DNA from: Protonemura montana
Lineage: Eukaryota > Arthropoda > Insecta > Plecoptera > Nemouridae
Reading direction: 5' to 3'
DNA length: 64,000 nucleotides
NCBI GenBank assembly: GCA_947568835.1
Contig: OX387605.1
Location: forward strand, 11,598,418 to 11,662,417
Positions 9,996 through 20,900 of the stretch are shown piece after piece; within the stretch, counting starts at the first letter, position 1, and each line of letters starts with the position of its first letter. The notes under the pieces were generated by a model that searched no databases, was not told the origin of the DNA, and was given only the letters and a program-made list of their open reading frames with translations. The translations under genes were made by a program, and so were the position numbers.

Positions 9996-12900
9996 ATGGA
10001 CGGCCAAGTTTTGCAACGGGGTCTTCCTGGAAATAATATTAATCTGCCACCCAAACCAGCCCCAAAACCAGGTAAGCCTCCAAATTTAACTTAGCCCTAT
10101 TAGTACTTAGCTGCATCTTTGGTTAAACAAAAATTTCGTTTTAATCTTATCGTTGAATCATGGACATATGTGGTTGAATAACCTCTTAAAAGATATATTC
10201 CAACAAGTGGGTGTGACCATGCTTTTGTGGTACCGTGTGGAATCGTAGGATAATGAATTAACCTTAATCACAATTCTATGAATGGGTGTTCAAAAAAGGT
10301 TCTGTGAGGTAAACATAGGCACACACTAAAATGTGTTTTTCTTTTATTTAAGTTTATCTACGTTCATATTTTATTTAACGTCTTAGTATTTTAATGTAAG
10401 TAATACCGTTGCGTGTAGGTTATAGGTAGAGTTTCAACGTCAATGTTAAAGTCTCTGCGTGAAAAATGAATACCTTACCGACAAAAATGCAGAGTACCGG
10501 ACAATCACGTTAAGTGGAGCCACTGTCGTATGAATTTTAATTTCGATATTTCTCGTAGGTTAACTCACTTTTGAAACTTTTCATGCTCTAAAAATCTTCA
10601 TCAATGTTTACCTCAACGATTGATACACATGTAACGATATTCATAAGCGAGTAACCTACTATAAATATAGAAATTAAATTTCATGTTACAGTGGCTCCAC
10701 TTAACGTGAACTTCCGGTACTCTGCATTTTTGTCGGTAAGGTAGTCATTTTTCACGCAGAGACTGTAACATTGACGTTGAAACTCTACCTATAACCTACA
10801 CTCAACGGTAATACCTAATCATTTGCATTCATTTTGTTATTATTTTTCTTTTACAGGGCATGTGAAAGTTGTACGAGCACTTTACAAATATGCAGCACAG
10901 CAGGTAAGTTTTAAATCTCATTGCTTGGTCACAATAACTCAAAAGAAATTGATGCTATTGATCTTTATATCATACTACAAACATCACTTGAATGATCTCA
11001 ATGAGCAATGAATTTAGAATATCATTCTAAATTCTATGTTCAGAGTTGTATTATTTCAATAGTTTACACACAACACAAAACCTTTTTTGCAGCCTGACGA
11101 GCTGTCATTTCAAGAAGGAGAGCTTCTATACGTCTTTGATCAGATCACAGACCCAAGCTGGTGGAAAGCTCGTTGCGGAAATAAGACAGGACTAATTCCA
11201 GCAAACTATGGTAAGCATTGATAGTTTTGAGTATTTTCTAATGCCTGAAAATTATGCAATTTCAATATCTGATCACGTAATGTCCCCGCTCCGTGGACAC
11301 CAAATCAAGGATTGACACTTTAAAAAAATAAACTCATTTGTATCAAGTTTCACAATTTAACAATTCAAAAAATGTGCAAATACAGATTCTTTGAAAAAAA
11401 ACATCTGCTGTGTTGAAGCAAAATGATTAACTACTTATTTTCTGGTCATATCAGAGACGCAGGGATCTTTAGGCCCTGTGTCGTTAAAGAGTCTTTGTCC
11501 ATGCATTTATAGGATTTAAAGTTTACCTTCAAAACATGAAAGCTGTCGGAATCGATTGATTTGGTCGCATCTTCAGATTTATCTTCTGCTGTGCTTTGGA
11601 AGTTCCTATTTGGGTGGAGAAAAGTATGTGACTAAGTATGACAGCTTAAAAGGGTTTAAAGGGGAGAAGGGTTTAAATGTTTACACCCAATAAGATGCAC
11701 GTGAATTGAACAAAGACCCTACTTATTATCAATTGAAAACTTCTGCTTCTTAACTTCTGTAACACTCTGCACCTCTGATTTTGGGACACTTTATATAGAT
11801 GTACTAGTGTGACCACACCCAATTTTTGCAGTTGAGAACCAGACTGAGGAAGTGGACCACCCACTGCACGAAGCGGCTCGCCGAGGGAACCTGGACTTCC
11901 TTCTCGAGTGCCTCCAACAGGGGGTATCTGGTACAGGGCTGGACAATGCAAAGAACTCGCCCCTATATTGGGCTAGCCGTGGTGGGCACATTGACTGTGT
12001 CAAGAAGCTGCTGTCTCTCTCATACACTGCCCTCGACGCTCAAGTGAGTGACTAATGACTGTGCATGTGCTAGCGCTTATGCGAGGAAAAGCAATAATAA
12101 TCTGAATTTATGCCATTTGCTTTGAGATTAAGATTAGGAGAAAGCACTAATTGAGCAGCTTTTTTAAGAAAAATCTTACCATCAGCTTAGACCAAGCCTA
12201 GGAATCTACTTGAATCCAATTCCTGATTTTGATGTATAAACTCTAACTTCAAAAAAATAATTTCTGATTCCAATTCAAATTCCAAAAAAAAAAAAAGTCT
12301 GTTTGAGATGAAGATTTTGAATTAAAAAAAAATTAAAATATATATTCAGATTCCAAAAAATGAAGATTCTTTCAGATTATGATTCCAAGTTGTGTGTCAC
12401 ATGCTCCGTTAAAGGGGCCTTTACCCTTCAAAATTAATTTTTATTTCAGATTTTAACTGTAGTATGAATTGAAATTGACCTATTTATAAGAATTTTCTGA
12501 AACTATGGATTTGCAATTAATTATCCAAGATTTCTGGCTTTTCACGCGGCGCGATCTGCGAGCTGAGTACGATTCTCTTGTAGAGTACTGTCTTTCCCTG
12601 TGGGCGCTCCGTTGGCTAAAGTTGCCAAAAGTCTATCCCCTCCCTACCGATTCTCCCTTTCGAGCGCTGTCACTGCCGCTATGACTCGCCTGCTGCATGC
12701 TCAGAGCGGCACTGCACAAAAAAATGCAAGACGCTAATTGCATGCCTGCGGTAATTCGCTTACCGTGGCTAAACGAATAATCATATCAAAAAGCCAAATT
12801 ATTTTAAACACACAGGAAGAATGGAGAACTATGCTCAAATTATTTTAATGTTATCTGATCAGAGGTTTGTCTAGGTGCTAGGGGTCAAAAAAGCACTATG

Positions 12901-13961
12901 GGTTATTTCTTACGGGAGTTTGTTTTCTATGCCCCCAAGCCGAAAAACGCAGACTTTGGCAATGTCCGCACGGACGATCGTGGACACACGAGTTTTTTTC
13001 TGTAGTCCAAATGCCATTATTCAATCTTTCAAATCGATGATTACAGTTAAAATTTAAAGGTAAATACCCCTTTCAGAGTGGTAAAGCATGTTAAGCACAT
13101 TTTAGCTAACCATTTGAGCCAGAATGCATTTGCATGCACTGCGTTATCGTTGAGTGTAGATTATAGGTAGAGAAACAACGTCAATGTTACAGTCTCTGCG
13201 TGAAAGATGGCCGAGAAATGACTACCTTACCGACAAAAATGCAGAGTACTGGAACATCACGTTAAGTGGAGCCACTGACGTATGAAATTATTTTCGATAT
13301 TTCTCGTAGGTTAAAAGCGAGTAACCTGGAGAAATATTGAAATTAAATTTCATACGACAGTGGCTCCACTTAACATGATGTTCCGGTACTCTGCATTTTT
13401 GTCGGTAAGGTAGTCATTTGGCGGCCATCTTTCACGCGGAGACTGTAACATTAAAGTTGTTTCTCTACCTATAACCTACACTCAACGGCGTTATCATCTG
13501 TGGTAATTTACAATTGATCAAAGGTTTGATACAATCATACAATCTAGCTCAAAAATAGAATTTTCAATCGCAAAAAAAACGTATCTTTTTTTATTTTGAT
13601 TCCGACCCATGTAATCTACGACTGAAAAATGATAACACAAAGTGTAATTTAAGTGTGTGATCACAGCCGAAGCCATGCTAAATCTACTGCCAGTGATTAA
13701 TTTTTTGATTTGTTATATTAGAACAACTTTGGAGACACGCCGTTGCACGCAGCAGCATCTCACGGTCACTATGAGGTGGTTGAACTGCTCTTGGCTCACA
13801 AAGCAAACACGCGGCTGGAGAACAAAGATGGTCAGACCGCCTTAGATCTTGCAATGAATCCTGCCGTCATTAACCTCATCCAGATGAGCCGGTCGATCTC
13901 GCGGCCCAACAGCAATGCAGTGGCATATTCAGCTGACGATTACGAAGATGATTCCGACTGA
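9996..13961 (+). CDS. OSTF1: Osteoclast-stimulating factor 1 orthologue (SH3 + ankyrin repeat adaptor)
   Basis: Exons 9996-10071, 10857-10903, 11093-11210, 11832-12043 and 13722-13961 join in phase to 230 residues (human about 214). A proline-rich start (LPPKPAPKPG) leads into an SH3 domain at about residues 27-82 with ALYKYAAQQ, ELSFQEGELL, the paired tryptophans of PSWWKAR and the GLIPANY end. Ankyrin repeats follow (HPLHEAARRGNLDFL, SPLYWASRGGHIDCV, DTPLHAAASHGHYEVVELLL, QTALDLAMNP) up to about residue 190, then an acidic tail ending DDYEDDSD, as in the vertebrate protein. The family is a cytoplasmic adaptor that binds proline-rich partners through SH3; its function in arthropods is not established. 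Start chosen at the only Met that gives the family-length proline-rich N-terminus. A candidate AATAAA lies at 14334-14339. Introns 1 and 4 each hold a copy of the same foldback MITE. Confidence 0.96.
10407..10807. mobile_element. Foldback MITE, copy 1, with perfect 7-bp target duplication
   Basis: A 401-bp element in OSTF1 intron 1. Its ends are long inverted repeats of about 130 bases starting CGTTGMGTGTAGGTTATAGG, containing TTACCGACAAAAATGCAGAG and AAGTGGAGCCACTG in both arms. It is flanked by GTAATAC at 10400-10406 and again at 10808-10814. The long terminal inverted repeats leave only a short unique centre. No coding capacity. Confidence 0.9.
12411..13073. mobile_element. Candidate MITE with AAAGGGG terminal inverted repeats
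   Basis: The left end AAAGGGGCCTTTACCCTTCA at 12411 is matched in reverse complement by AAAGGGGTATTTACCTTTAA at the right end (13073). The interior has a base composition unlike the flanking intron (GC-richer at 12540-12730). No target duplication was recognised, so the exact ends are uncertain. Confidence 0.5.
13148..13487. mobile_element. Foldback MITE, copy 2, with perfect 7-bp target duplication
   Basis: A 340-bp relative of the element at 10407-10807, in OSTF1 intron 4. It begins CGTTGAGTGTAGATTATAGG and ends with the complement, shares the AAGTGGAGCCACTG and TTACCGACAAAAATGCAGAG blocks in both arms, and is flanked by GCGTTAT at 13141-13147 and 13488-13494. Its central region is shorter than in copy 1. 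Confidence 0.9.
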
Positions 13962-14410
13962 CAAATCAAGGGTTTCAGGTGAATCTAATTCCAAGGGCTA
14001 ATTCCAAATGACAGTGTCTTACCTGCTTTTTTTCCACTTAATTTTTATTCATTTTAGCCATGAGAAATTTTGTTAGTTAACGATACCCTGGATGCCCTCT
14101 GGATGCCTATGCGTGTCATGTTGATAACTGATTGTGATTTTGAGAATATTATTTCTCTGGTGTTATGTTTGACAAGAAAAAAATATGTATTTTTATTATC
14201 GTGCACAAGTTGACGAAAGGATAAGCTTGTCGGCAACGCTGCTTCCTAATTAAACCTATAAACATACCTAAACTTCCAAATATTAAAATAATTTTATAAC
14301 AGTGTACTTTGTACTTAAATCTATAGAGAATGGAATAAATTACTTATTTAATAAAAAACTGTGTTATTCCAGCAAAACTAAAATTCATTGCTGATTAGTG
14401 ATTAGATGAA
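13962..14410. other. Convergent 3' ends of OSTF1 and USE1
   Basis: The 449 bases between the OSTF1 stop and the USE1 stop hold both 3' UTRs. OSTF1 has AATAAA at 14334-14339. On the minus strand ATTAAA-like signals occur near 14347. Confidence 0.5.
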
Positions 14411-17400
14411 TTATGCCTTTTTCTTCATTACCCGCATGAAAAGCACCATGTCTGCAAAGGAATAGTACATTTCTTATTAGTGCAGAACTGAGCATAAAAC
14501 AAAAAATGTTAACAAGAGACAGGTTGAAGCTTTTTAGCCAGTCATTAGTCAACAGATGTACAATTTTTCTATACAAAATTGTGTGCTTGTCTTTTAGTGT
14601 GGCGTAATATTTTACACTTATTTATGGAGAAAAAAGACTAATACGAAATTTAAAACCAATCGTTGTTCAGTACAACGACCATGTTTAATGATGTGTCATT
14701 CAATGCTGGACAACATCAAACACAATAGATGATCATTATGTGGTCCAACTCGAATTAACTTGGGCTTTTTTGGGACTGAGTTTAACCGAGAGTCGGCAGA
14801 ATCGCTGTGCACAGGAAAGCTAACATAACCTGTAACTACATTAAGAATGCGCTCGAACACTATAGTTCTAAATGTTTGTAAAAGAGAAACAGGCCTCTGA
14901 GCAAGCGTGGCTGAGAATGGCGACACTCTTCCAGACAAGCATAAAAGTACTTCAATGTATAATACATTTTTTCTTTCTTATTATTCGCCCAACGTAACGG
15001 TTTGGCGTATTGAGTTGAGCAATACTGTGCTGGGTCTGGTATTGGATGGATGGATGATTTGATTTGTGATGTTTAACGACGTACTGTTTTGACATCTGGC
15101 CATGTAACACTGGTCTAATGGTGTCAGTGAATGAGTGGATAATGATGAACCTAACCTTACTTAGCAGAGAGGAAGGGAAACCCAGTGCCGCATTTAACTT
15201 ACTCCTGTCGAAGAGCAACAAGGGGACCACCGGCTTAACGTCCCTTCCAAAAAAAAAAAAAAAAAAAAAAAAAAAAACGGTATAACTCGAAAAGCAGGAT
15301 TCCTCCACAAATCCATATTGTCGAGAGGTTGATAAGCAAGGCGTGTGAAGTTGCTGTACTAACTTTCATCCCTCCAAACTCTCTCCCGAACAGAACTGGT
15401 CATGTGTATGATGGTCATCCATCCAATACTTGACTCATCTCAGTGTCGCTTAACTTCGGTGATCTCACGAGAACCAGTGTTTTCAACATGCCAAACCGTT
15501 TGGGTTTTGATGGATGACCATAGTGCACATGTCCAGTTCTTCTTGGCAGAGAGGTAGGAGGGATGAAAGTTAGTACAGCAACTTCTCTATCAGCCTCATT
15601 ATCCTATCAGCCAATTTTCTCAACAGCCTCGCCTTTCAGCCTCTCGACAGCGTGGATTTATGGAGGAATTCTACGAATATGTAGTACCGTCCTTCGCATG
15701 GTGGTGGTCCCCTTGGTGCTCTTCAACAGGAGTAGGCTACATGCCGGCACTGGGTTCCCCTCTCTTCTAAGCTAAATTAGATTCATCATCACCCTCATCG
15801 TCATCCACTCATTCACCGACGCCATTAGACCGGTGTCAAAACAATGCGTTGATATAATTAATTATAAATCAATGATTGGGTAACTGAACATTTACTTACT
15901 GACAAAAATGATTATCACAATTGCAATCATGATCCACATCCAGCACTTCCATGCTCTTCGACTATGCTCTTCTAGTTTCTCAGACTCAAGCTTTAGCTGT
16001 GTAAAGTTCTGATCGGCTAGGTGCGAAGATTTTTCAACCGTCTGCCAAAAAAAAGTTAGCAATGGAGTAAATATAAGATATATTTTAATTCTTTATTGTA
16101 AGTCCCTATTCTCTTTATTGTGGTAAATTCCACGACTGATTTAGGGGAATAGGATGCACACTCAATTGAATTTTTCTTGAAGAAGGCAACAGAGACAACA
16201 TACCTACTGGACGAGGTAGTTTGCAAATTCCACATATACAGGTTAATTTGTGCAAAAAGATGTATTTTTAATAAAACAGCATTGCAGGGTTATGAAAAAG
16301 TTGATGTTGGTAGAAATTGATAACAAGTTGCAAGTTATTATACCATTCCTAAAATTTAAATTTAATTTGACGATTTTTTGAGATGATTATCAATGGTGTC
16401 CTTTAATGCTAGTTTTTTACAAGGATGATGGGAAAATTGCATTTTTAGCAGAAAGAAGAGAATGGAGGTGTCCTTTGGGTCCTAAAAAACACTAAAGAGG
16501 GATTTAATCATACCTCTGTATCTTTCTTGATAATAGTGTTTGCAAGCTTGGATTGTTCTTTTAGGCTTCTTGCAAGCAATAACATGTCATCTGCTATTTT
16601 TTCTTGCATGGAATGGTGATATTTCAAAAGAACGTCCAAGTCTTCACCACTCGGCTGTTGCTTCAGTCTTTGCCGCAAGCCATCCTCTGACGCCTTGTCT
16701 GAATCAAAAAGCTGGTCTCTCATCTCCTGCTTGTATTTAGATGTGGTCTTTTGACGAATCTCTTTCATGAGTGAATCTGAAGAAATGGAACTTCCATGAG
16801 AGAGTAACTGTGAAGCAACAGCTTTTTCTTCAGTTGTAGGCTGTGAAACAAGTGATCCATCATTAAACTCAATCTATTGCATTACACAAATAATGATAAT
16901 GGCTCTCCTTTCCTAGTCCTTACCAATTTACTGGTTTCGACTAGACCTCTAAGGAAAGATATTCTTCTCGTGTACTCAAGCATTGTTTCTTTAGTAGGTT
17001 TGCTGTAAAAAGAGGTACCACATGTGTGGTACAAATTCTAAAAGTAAGTAAGAGATAGGGAAGATCTTACGTTCAAAATTTGTAAACATTTTAAACGTAT
17101 TTTCATCTTACTTGGGAAGTTTTTGAAGATCTGCAACCATGTCGTCAAGAGCTCCAATGTACTGGAATCAAAACATAAGATCACTTATCAGAAAAACATT
17201 TGACAAAAATAGAGAAGAAATGTTTTCACATAGATTTACTTGCTTCTGGTAATCATGTAGGTATGACCTACTAGTGCCATATTTCAACAAGCCTCACCAG
17301 AAACTTCACTTATCACCTCACCACTAATATGCTGCTCTGAAACATCTAATATTTAAAATATTTAGCTATGGGGCACTTTGAGACTAGCAGGGAGGTTGTC

Positions 17401-17696
17401 GTAAAGAATGTGTATGGCAATTCGTGGGTATGTACTTATCAGTGCGGTACATCTACAGTGTAGAGAGAGAAAGGATATGGAAAGATGTATTTCTGCTCAT
17501 TTCTGTTAACTTTTGGTCTGCAACAGTTGTCCATTTTTGCACAATTTTCTAGCATGTCCCGAAAAAATGAGTGGTTGATAACCTAAAAATATATTACTTT
17601 GCCTAAGCGCCAATCCGGTTGCAAATTTTCTTTAGCTTGATTTTCACATTGAAGAAGGAATCTTTTCAAATTGACTTCAATCCTTGAGATCCCCAT
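14411..17696 (-). CDS. USE1: Vesicle transport protein USE1 (ER Qc-SNARE)
   Basis: Exons on the minus strand: 17696-17598, 17161-17112, 17002-16924, 16840-16514, 16041-15900 and 14451-14411, giving 245 residues (human about 259). The start MGISRIEVNLKRFLLQCEN and YIGALDDMVADLQKLP match the family N-terminus. The SNARE region runs from about residue 125 (TTSKYKQEMRDQLF, DLDVLLKYHHSMQEKIADD, LLARSLKEQSKLANTIIKKD) to LADQNFTQLKLESEKLEEHS at about residue 210. The C-terminal membrane anchor starts WMWIMIAIVIIIFV and is completed by the last 41-nt exon encoding MVLFMRVMKKKA, which aligns with the end of the vertebrate protein. USE1 acts with syntaxin 18 and BNIP1/Sec20 in Golgi-to-ER retrograde fusion. 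The last intron (14452-15899) is filled with nested SINEs. If that intron is retained, the reading frame stops after two more residues (15894-15892), cutting the anchor short. TRNT1 ends 254 bases upstream on the same strand. Confidence 0.95.
14996..15862 (+). mobile_element. 5S-derived SINE, older plus-strand copy split by a second SINE
   Basis: The 5' part (about 14996-15057) ends in the C-box region GGTATTGGATGGATGA. The body resumes at 15518 with CCATAGTGCACATG and continues to about 15862 (CACTCATTCACCGACGCCAT). The interruption is the minus-strand copy at 15058-15508. Lies in the last intron of USE1. More diverged from the family than the inserted copy. Confidence 0.8.
15058..15508 (-). 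mobile_element. 5S-derived SINE, minus-strand copy nested in another copy
   Basis: Reverse complement shows the full 5S-like head (AACGGTTTGGC, GATCACCGAAGTTAAGCG, GGATGGATGACCATC) and the whole SINE body, with a run of about 35 T (A on the plus strand, 15250-15285) inserted in the middle. A direct repeat GATGGATGA flanks it at 15049-15057 and 15509-15517. Confidence 0.85.
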
Positions 17697-17949
17697 GCTA
17701 AATATCTTCAGAACTAATATAAACAGAGATATAAAGCAGCTTTAAGTTGCTTTAAGTTCTGTCACTTTCTTTTGACGTTTGTGCTACACTACGTTGCCAT
17801 ATGTAGCAAATAATTTTTTTTAAATTGATTTTTCCTTTTATATCAAACTAACAGTAAAAAAATTCTGAGTTTAGATTAATTTTATTCAAAAATTTCATAG
17901 ATAGAACATCATGTTGTTTTTAATCATTTTGAGATGTTGTGAAACCACA

Positions 17950-20900
17950 TCAATCTTTCCGACTCCATTTGATCCCTTCTTTAGCGAGTACATGTGGCAG
18001 GTAATCCATGAGGTCTTCCTTGCTCAGTTGGAAGTCATTGTCTGCCCAATGAAGTCGCAGCTTTTGCAAGATTGGACCCATTAACTTGCCCCCTAAAAAA
18101 AAAAGAAAATTCGAAGTTTTCTTGCTGCGGCCCACAAGATATGAATATTTTATACAATTTTCCTAAAGTTAACATACCTGGAACGCCATTCTCCTTGAGC
18201 ATGTGTCCATTGACGGGAAAAAGGGGTAATTCCCATGCATCAAACTCATCAGCCAGTTTGTCTTCACCCCGGTATTTAAGGACTTCCACAGCCCATTGCT
18301 TCACATCCGACAGCTTTCCTTTGCCGCAGAATTTCATCACCATCAGCTGGTACGGCCTTCACAAATGCAAATCTAGGTTTAAATGTGTGTTTATGCAATT
18401 TATATCAACCAGAGAATCCAGTTTTGACATATACCTTACACCAACATTTTTCCCTCACATGGATTAGGTATATTGTATACATGAAACTAATGATGTATTT
18501 GACTGGTTGCCCAGGTGAGTCCCAGGAGTGTGACTGGGCATGTTAAGTTGGGCATGCAGGAAAGTGGTACTGGGGCAAAGTTTTATGTCCTGTCCAACTC
18601 GCAGATTGCTTCCACTAAACACTCGGGGCGCACTGGAGCAGCCAGCCGAGTATGTCATAAGCTGCGGTTACTCCTTTAAAAGATAAATTCTTTGCTTTTC
18701 TTTTGATCATTGGTGCTCTCTTTTTATAGAGTAGACAAGAACTAAGCTCAAAATTACCTCAGTTGATTTGCAGATATTTGATCTACCCTGTTTTGTACTA
18801 CGAAAAGTGCAAGATCACGCTCAAATACGGAGAGCTTGCATCGCGAGTGAAATTGCAGAATGTCTTCTTCGGTCCTCAGCATGGCACACAACAGGGTCAT
18901 CGGCTGCAGTCCTAAGCAACTAGCACGCTGCCACACTTTTGCAAACTCTTCCATGTCTGGTTCGGCTGGTAAGCCTGCAATTTGGCAGAGTACATAATCA
19001 CTGGGAGGTCAGAGGCGTCTTTACTTTTTTAAGTTGCTATATGCATCGGTACTGACTGGCATATTAAGATTTGCCATTACGACAATAACTGAAATGAAAT
19101 ATCAGTTCCAACCAACTATATTTTACAACTGGTGTTGATTTTAATTAGTTGTACCAGTGTGTACTCCTCAGTGGTTATTCTCAAGTCTAGACTCACTGAA
19201 AGAAAGACAGTAATTATTTTGCCATGGAAAATAATCACAGTCTCTTTCTGCTTGCATATGGTAGGCACTTGAGCAAAACCAAATTTTACTAATTTTATGT
19301 GATTTTATGAAATTGCTATTCTTTGATATTACCAGCAACCAAAGATGCTCTGATAGTTTCTCATCAAATTGATCTGAGCCTAACTACATTTATTTTGTAA
19401 GAAAATCTTCAGAATAAGAAATCTTGATTCTAGACCTACCTACATATTGACCAATACCCAACTCGACAATTTTGGTGATTAGTTCTCCCGCAAAATTTCC
19501 GGCCAGTATTTTGGCCAACTCGGACCAAATCCTTTCACCAGAAACCTTGGAGAGTCCTTCTGCATGTTCTCGAATAGCATTTAAAGTCTCTGCCTCATGG
19601 CAGTCAGGATGCTGTGCAATGCGGCCGTAGAATCTGAAGTATCTCAAAATTCGTAGATAGTCTTCGCAGATTCGAGTCCTGGCATCTCCAACGAATGTCA
19701 CTCTTCGCGCTAGAAGATCTTGATAGCCACCAAAGTAGTCGTATACTGTCCCATCCAAACCTGTTAATAGAGGCAAGTGTAGTGTACTGAAATCAACTTT
19801 CTAATGTCAACAAGAGTTTTGTCACCTCTGACTTAAGTCGAATTACAACTACCTTACTAAAATAACTAATAAATTACCTAAATAATAACTATTTATATAA
19901 AAAATACCTTAAAGGTATATGAAGATAGCACAACTATGCGTGTACAAGTTATAGGCTCAAAAAAAAAATCTTATTTGAGCCAAAAATCTGCCTTTTGTTC
20001 TAGTGGTTTTGCTTGTTTGTTTGTTTTATGGGGTTTACAGGGATGGTATACCTAAAAACATGGAGTTGATTGTAAGGTCTCTTCTATTGGCATCCACCAC
20101 CCAGTCTTTGGTGAACTCGACTTCCGCATGTCTTCCGTCTGTGCTTCGCAGGTCTATTCGAAGAGTTGTAACCTGTAAGTTTCAAGTTTGAAGTCGCATT
20201 ATTGTCTGTGTATTATTTCGCAATATAATGTAGACATTGTCCAGATACATACATACATATATTTACAATTATTCTTCACTATTTACAGCAAGTTACGAGT
20301 TTGCTCATTCATATTTTTTTTCCTAATTTTTTTTTCCTCATTCCAATCTTTAGTTGATGAGTAATAAAATTTGTCAATATTATAGAATGCTCTTTTTAAT
20401 GTAATTTTTTCACTTTATTTCTAAACTGTCTGATATGTTTTATGTTATGTGTAAAAGATACAGGCCGCTGGTTATAGAGCTGAACGCCGTTATAGAAAAC
20501 ATTTCATTTGAAAGTGCTCAGTCTATGAGATGGTATGCAAATGTATGGTTGTTTCTAGTTTAAATCTTGTAAAGGTCGGATTGTGTTGAGGGTTTGAGTT
20601 TATGTCGGTAAATAAATATAAGTGATTCCAGTATAAAAACACACGGTATGGTTAAAATCTGTTTGTTAATAGAGACATTCTGGCAAGAGTCTGTTTTTTT
20701 ATTCTAGTGATTGATCGTAGTGCTCTTTTTTGGAATAAAAATACCCTTCTACGTAACGAATTTGAGTGGCCCAATAATGTAATGCCATAAGTCGCAGTTG
20801 ACAGAAAATATGCGAGGAACACTTCTTTTAATTTTGATTTTAACACGATATCTCTCAGTTTGAAAAGAGCGCTGCTTGAAGTGCGCAGCTTGCCACACAG

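Noticed and set aside
18072..18467. 131-codon plus-strand frame
   Set aside because: It is the antisense of TRNT1 exons 18178-18356 and 17950-18092.
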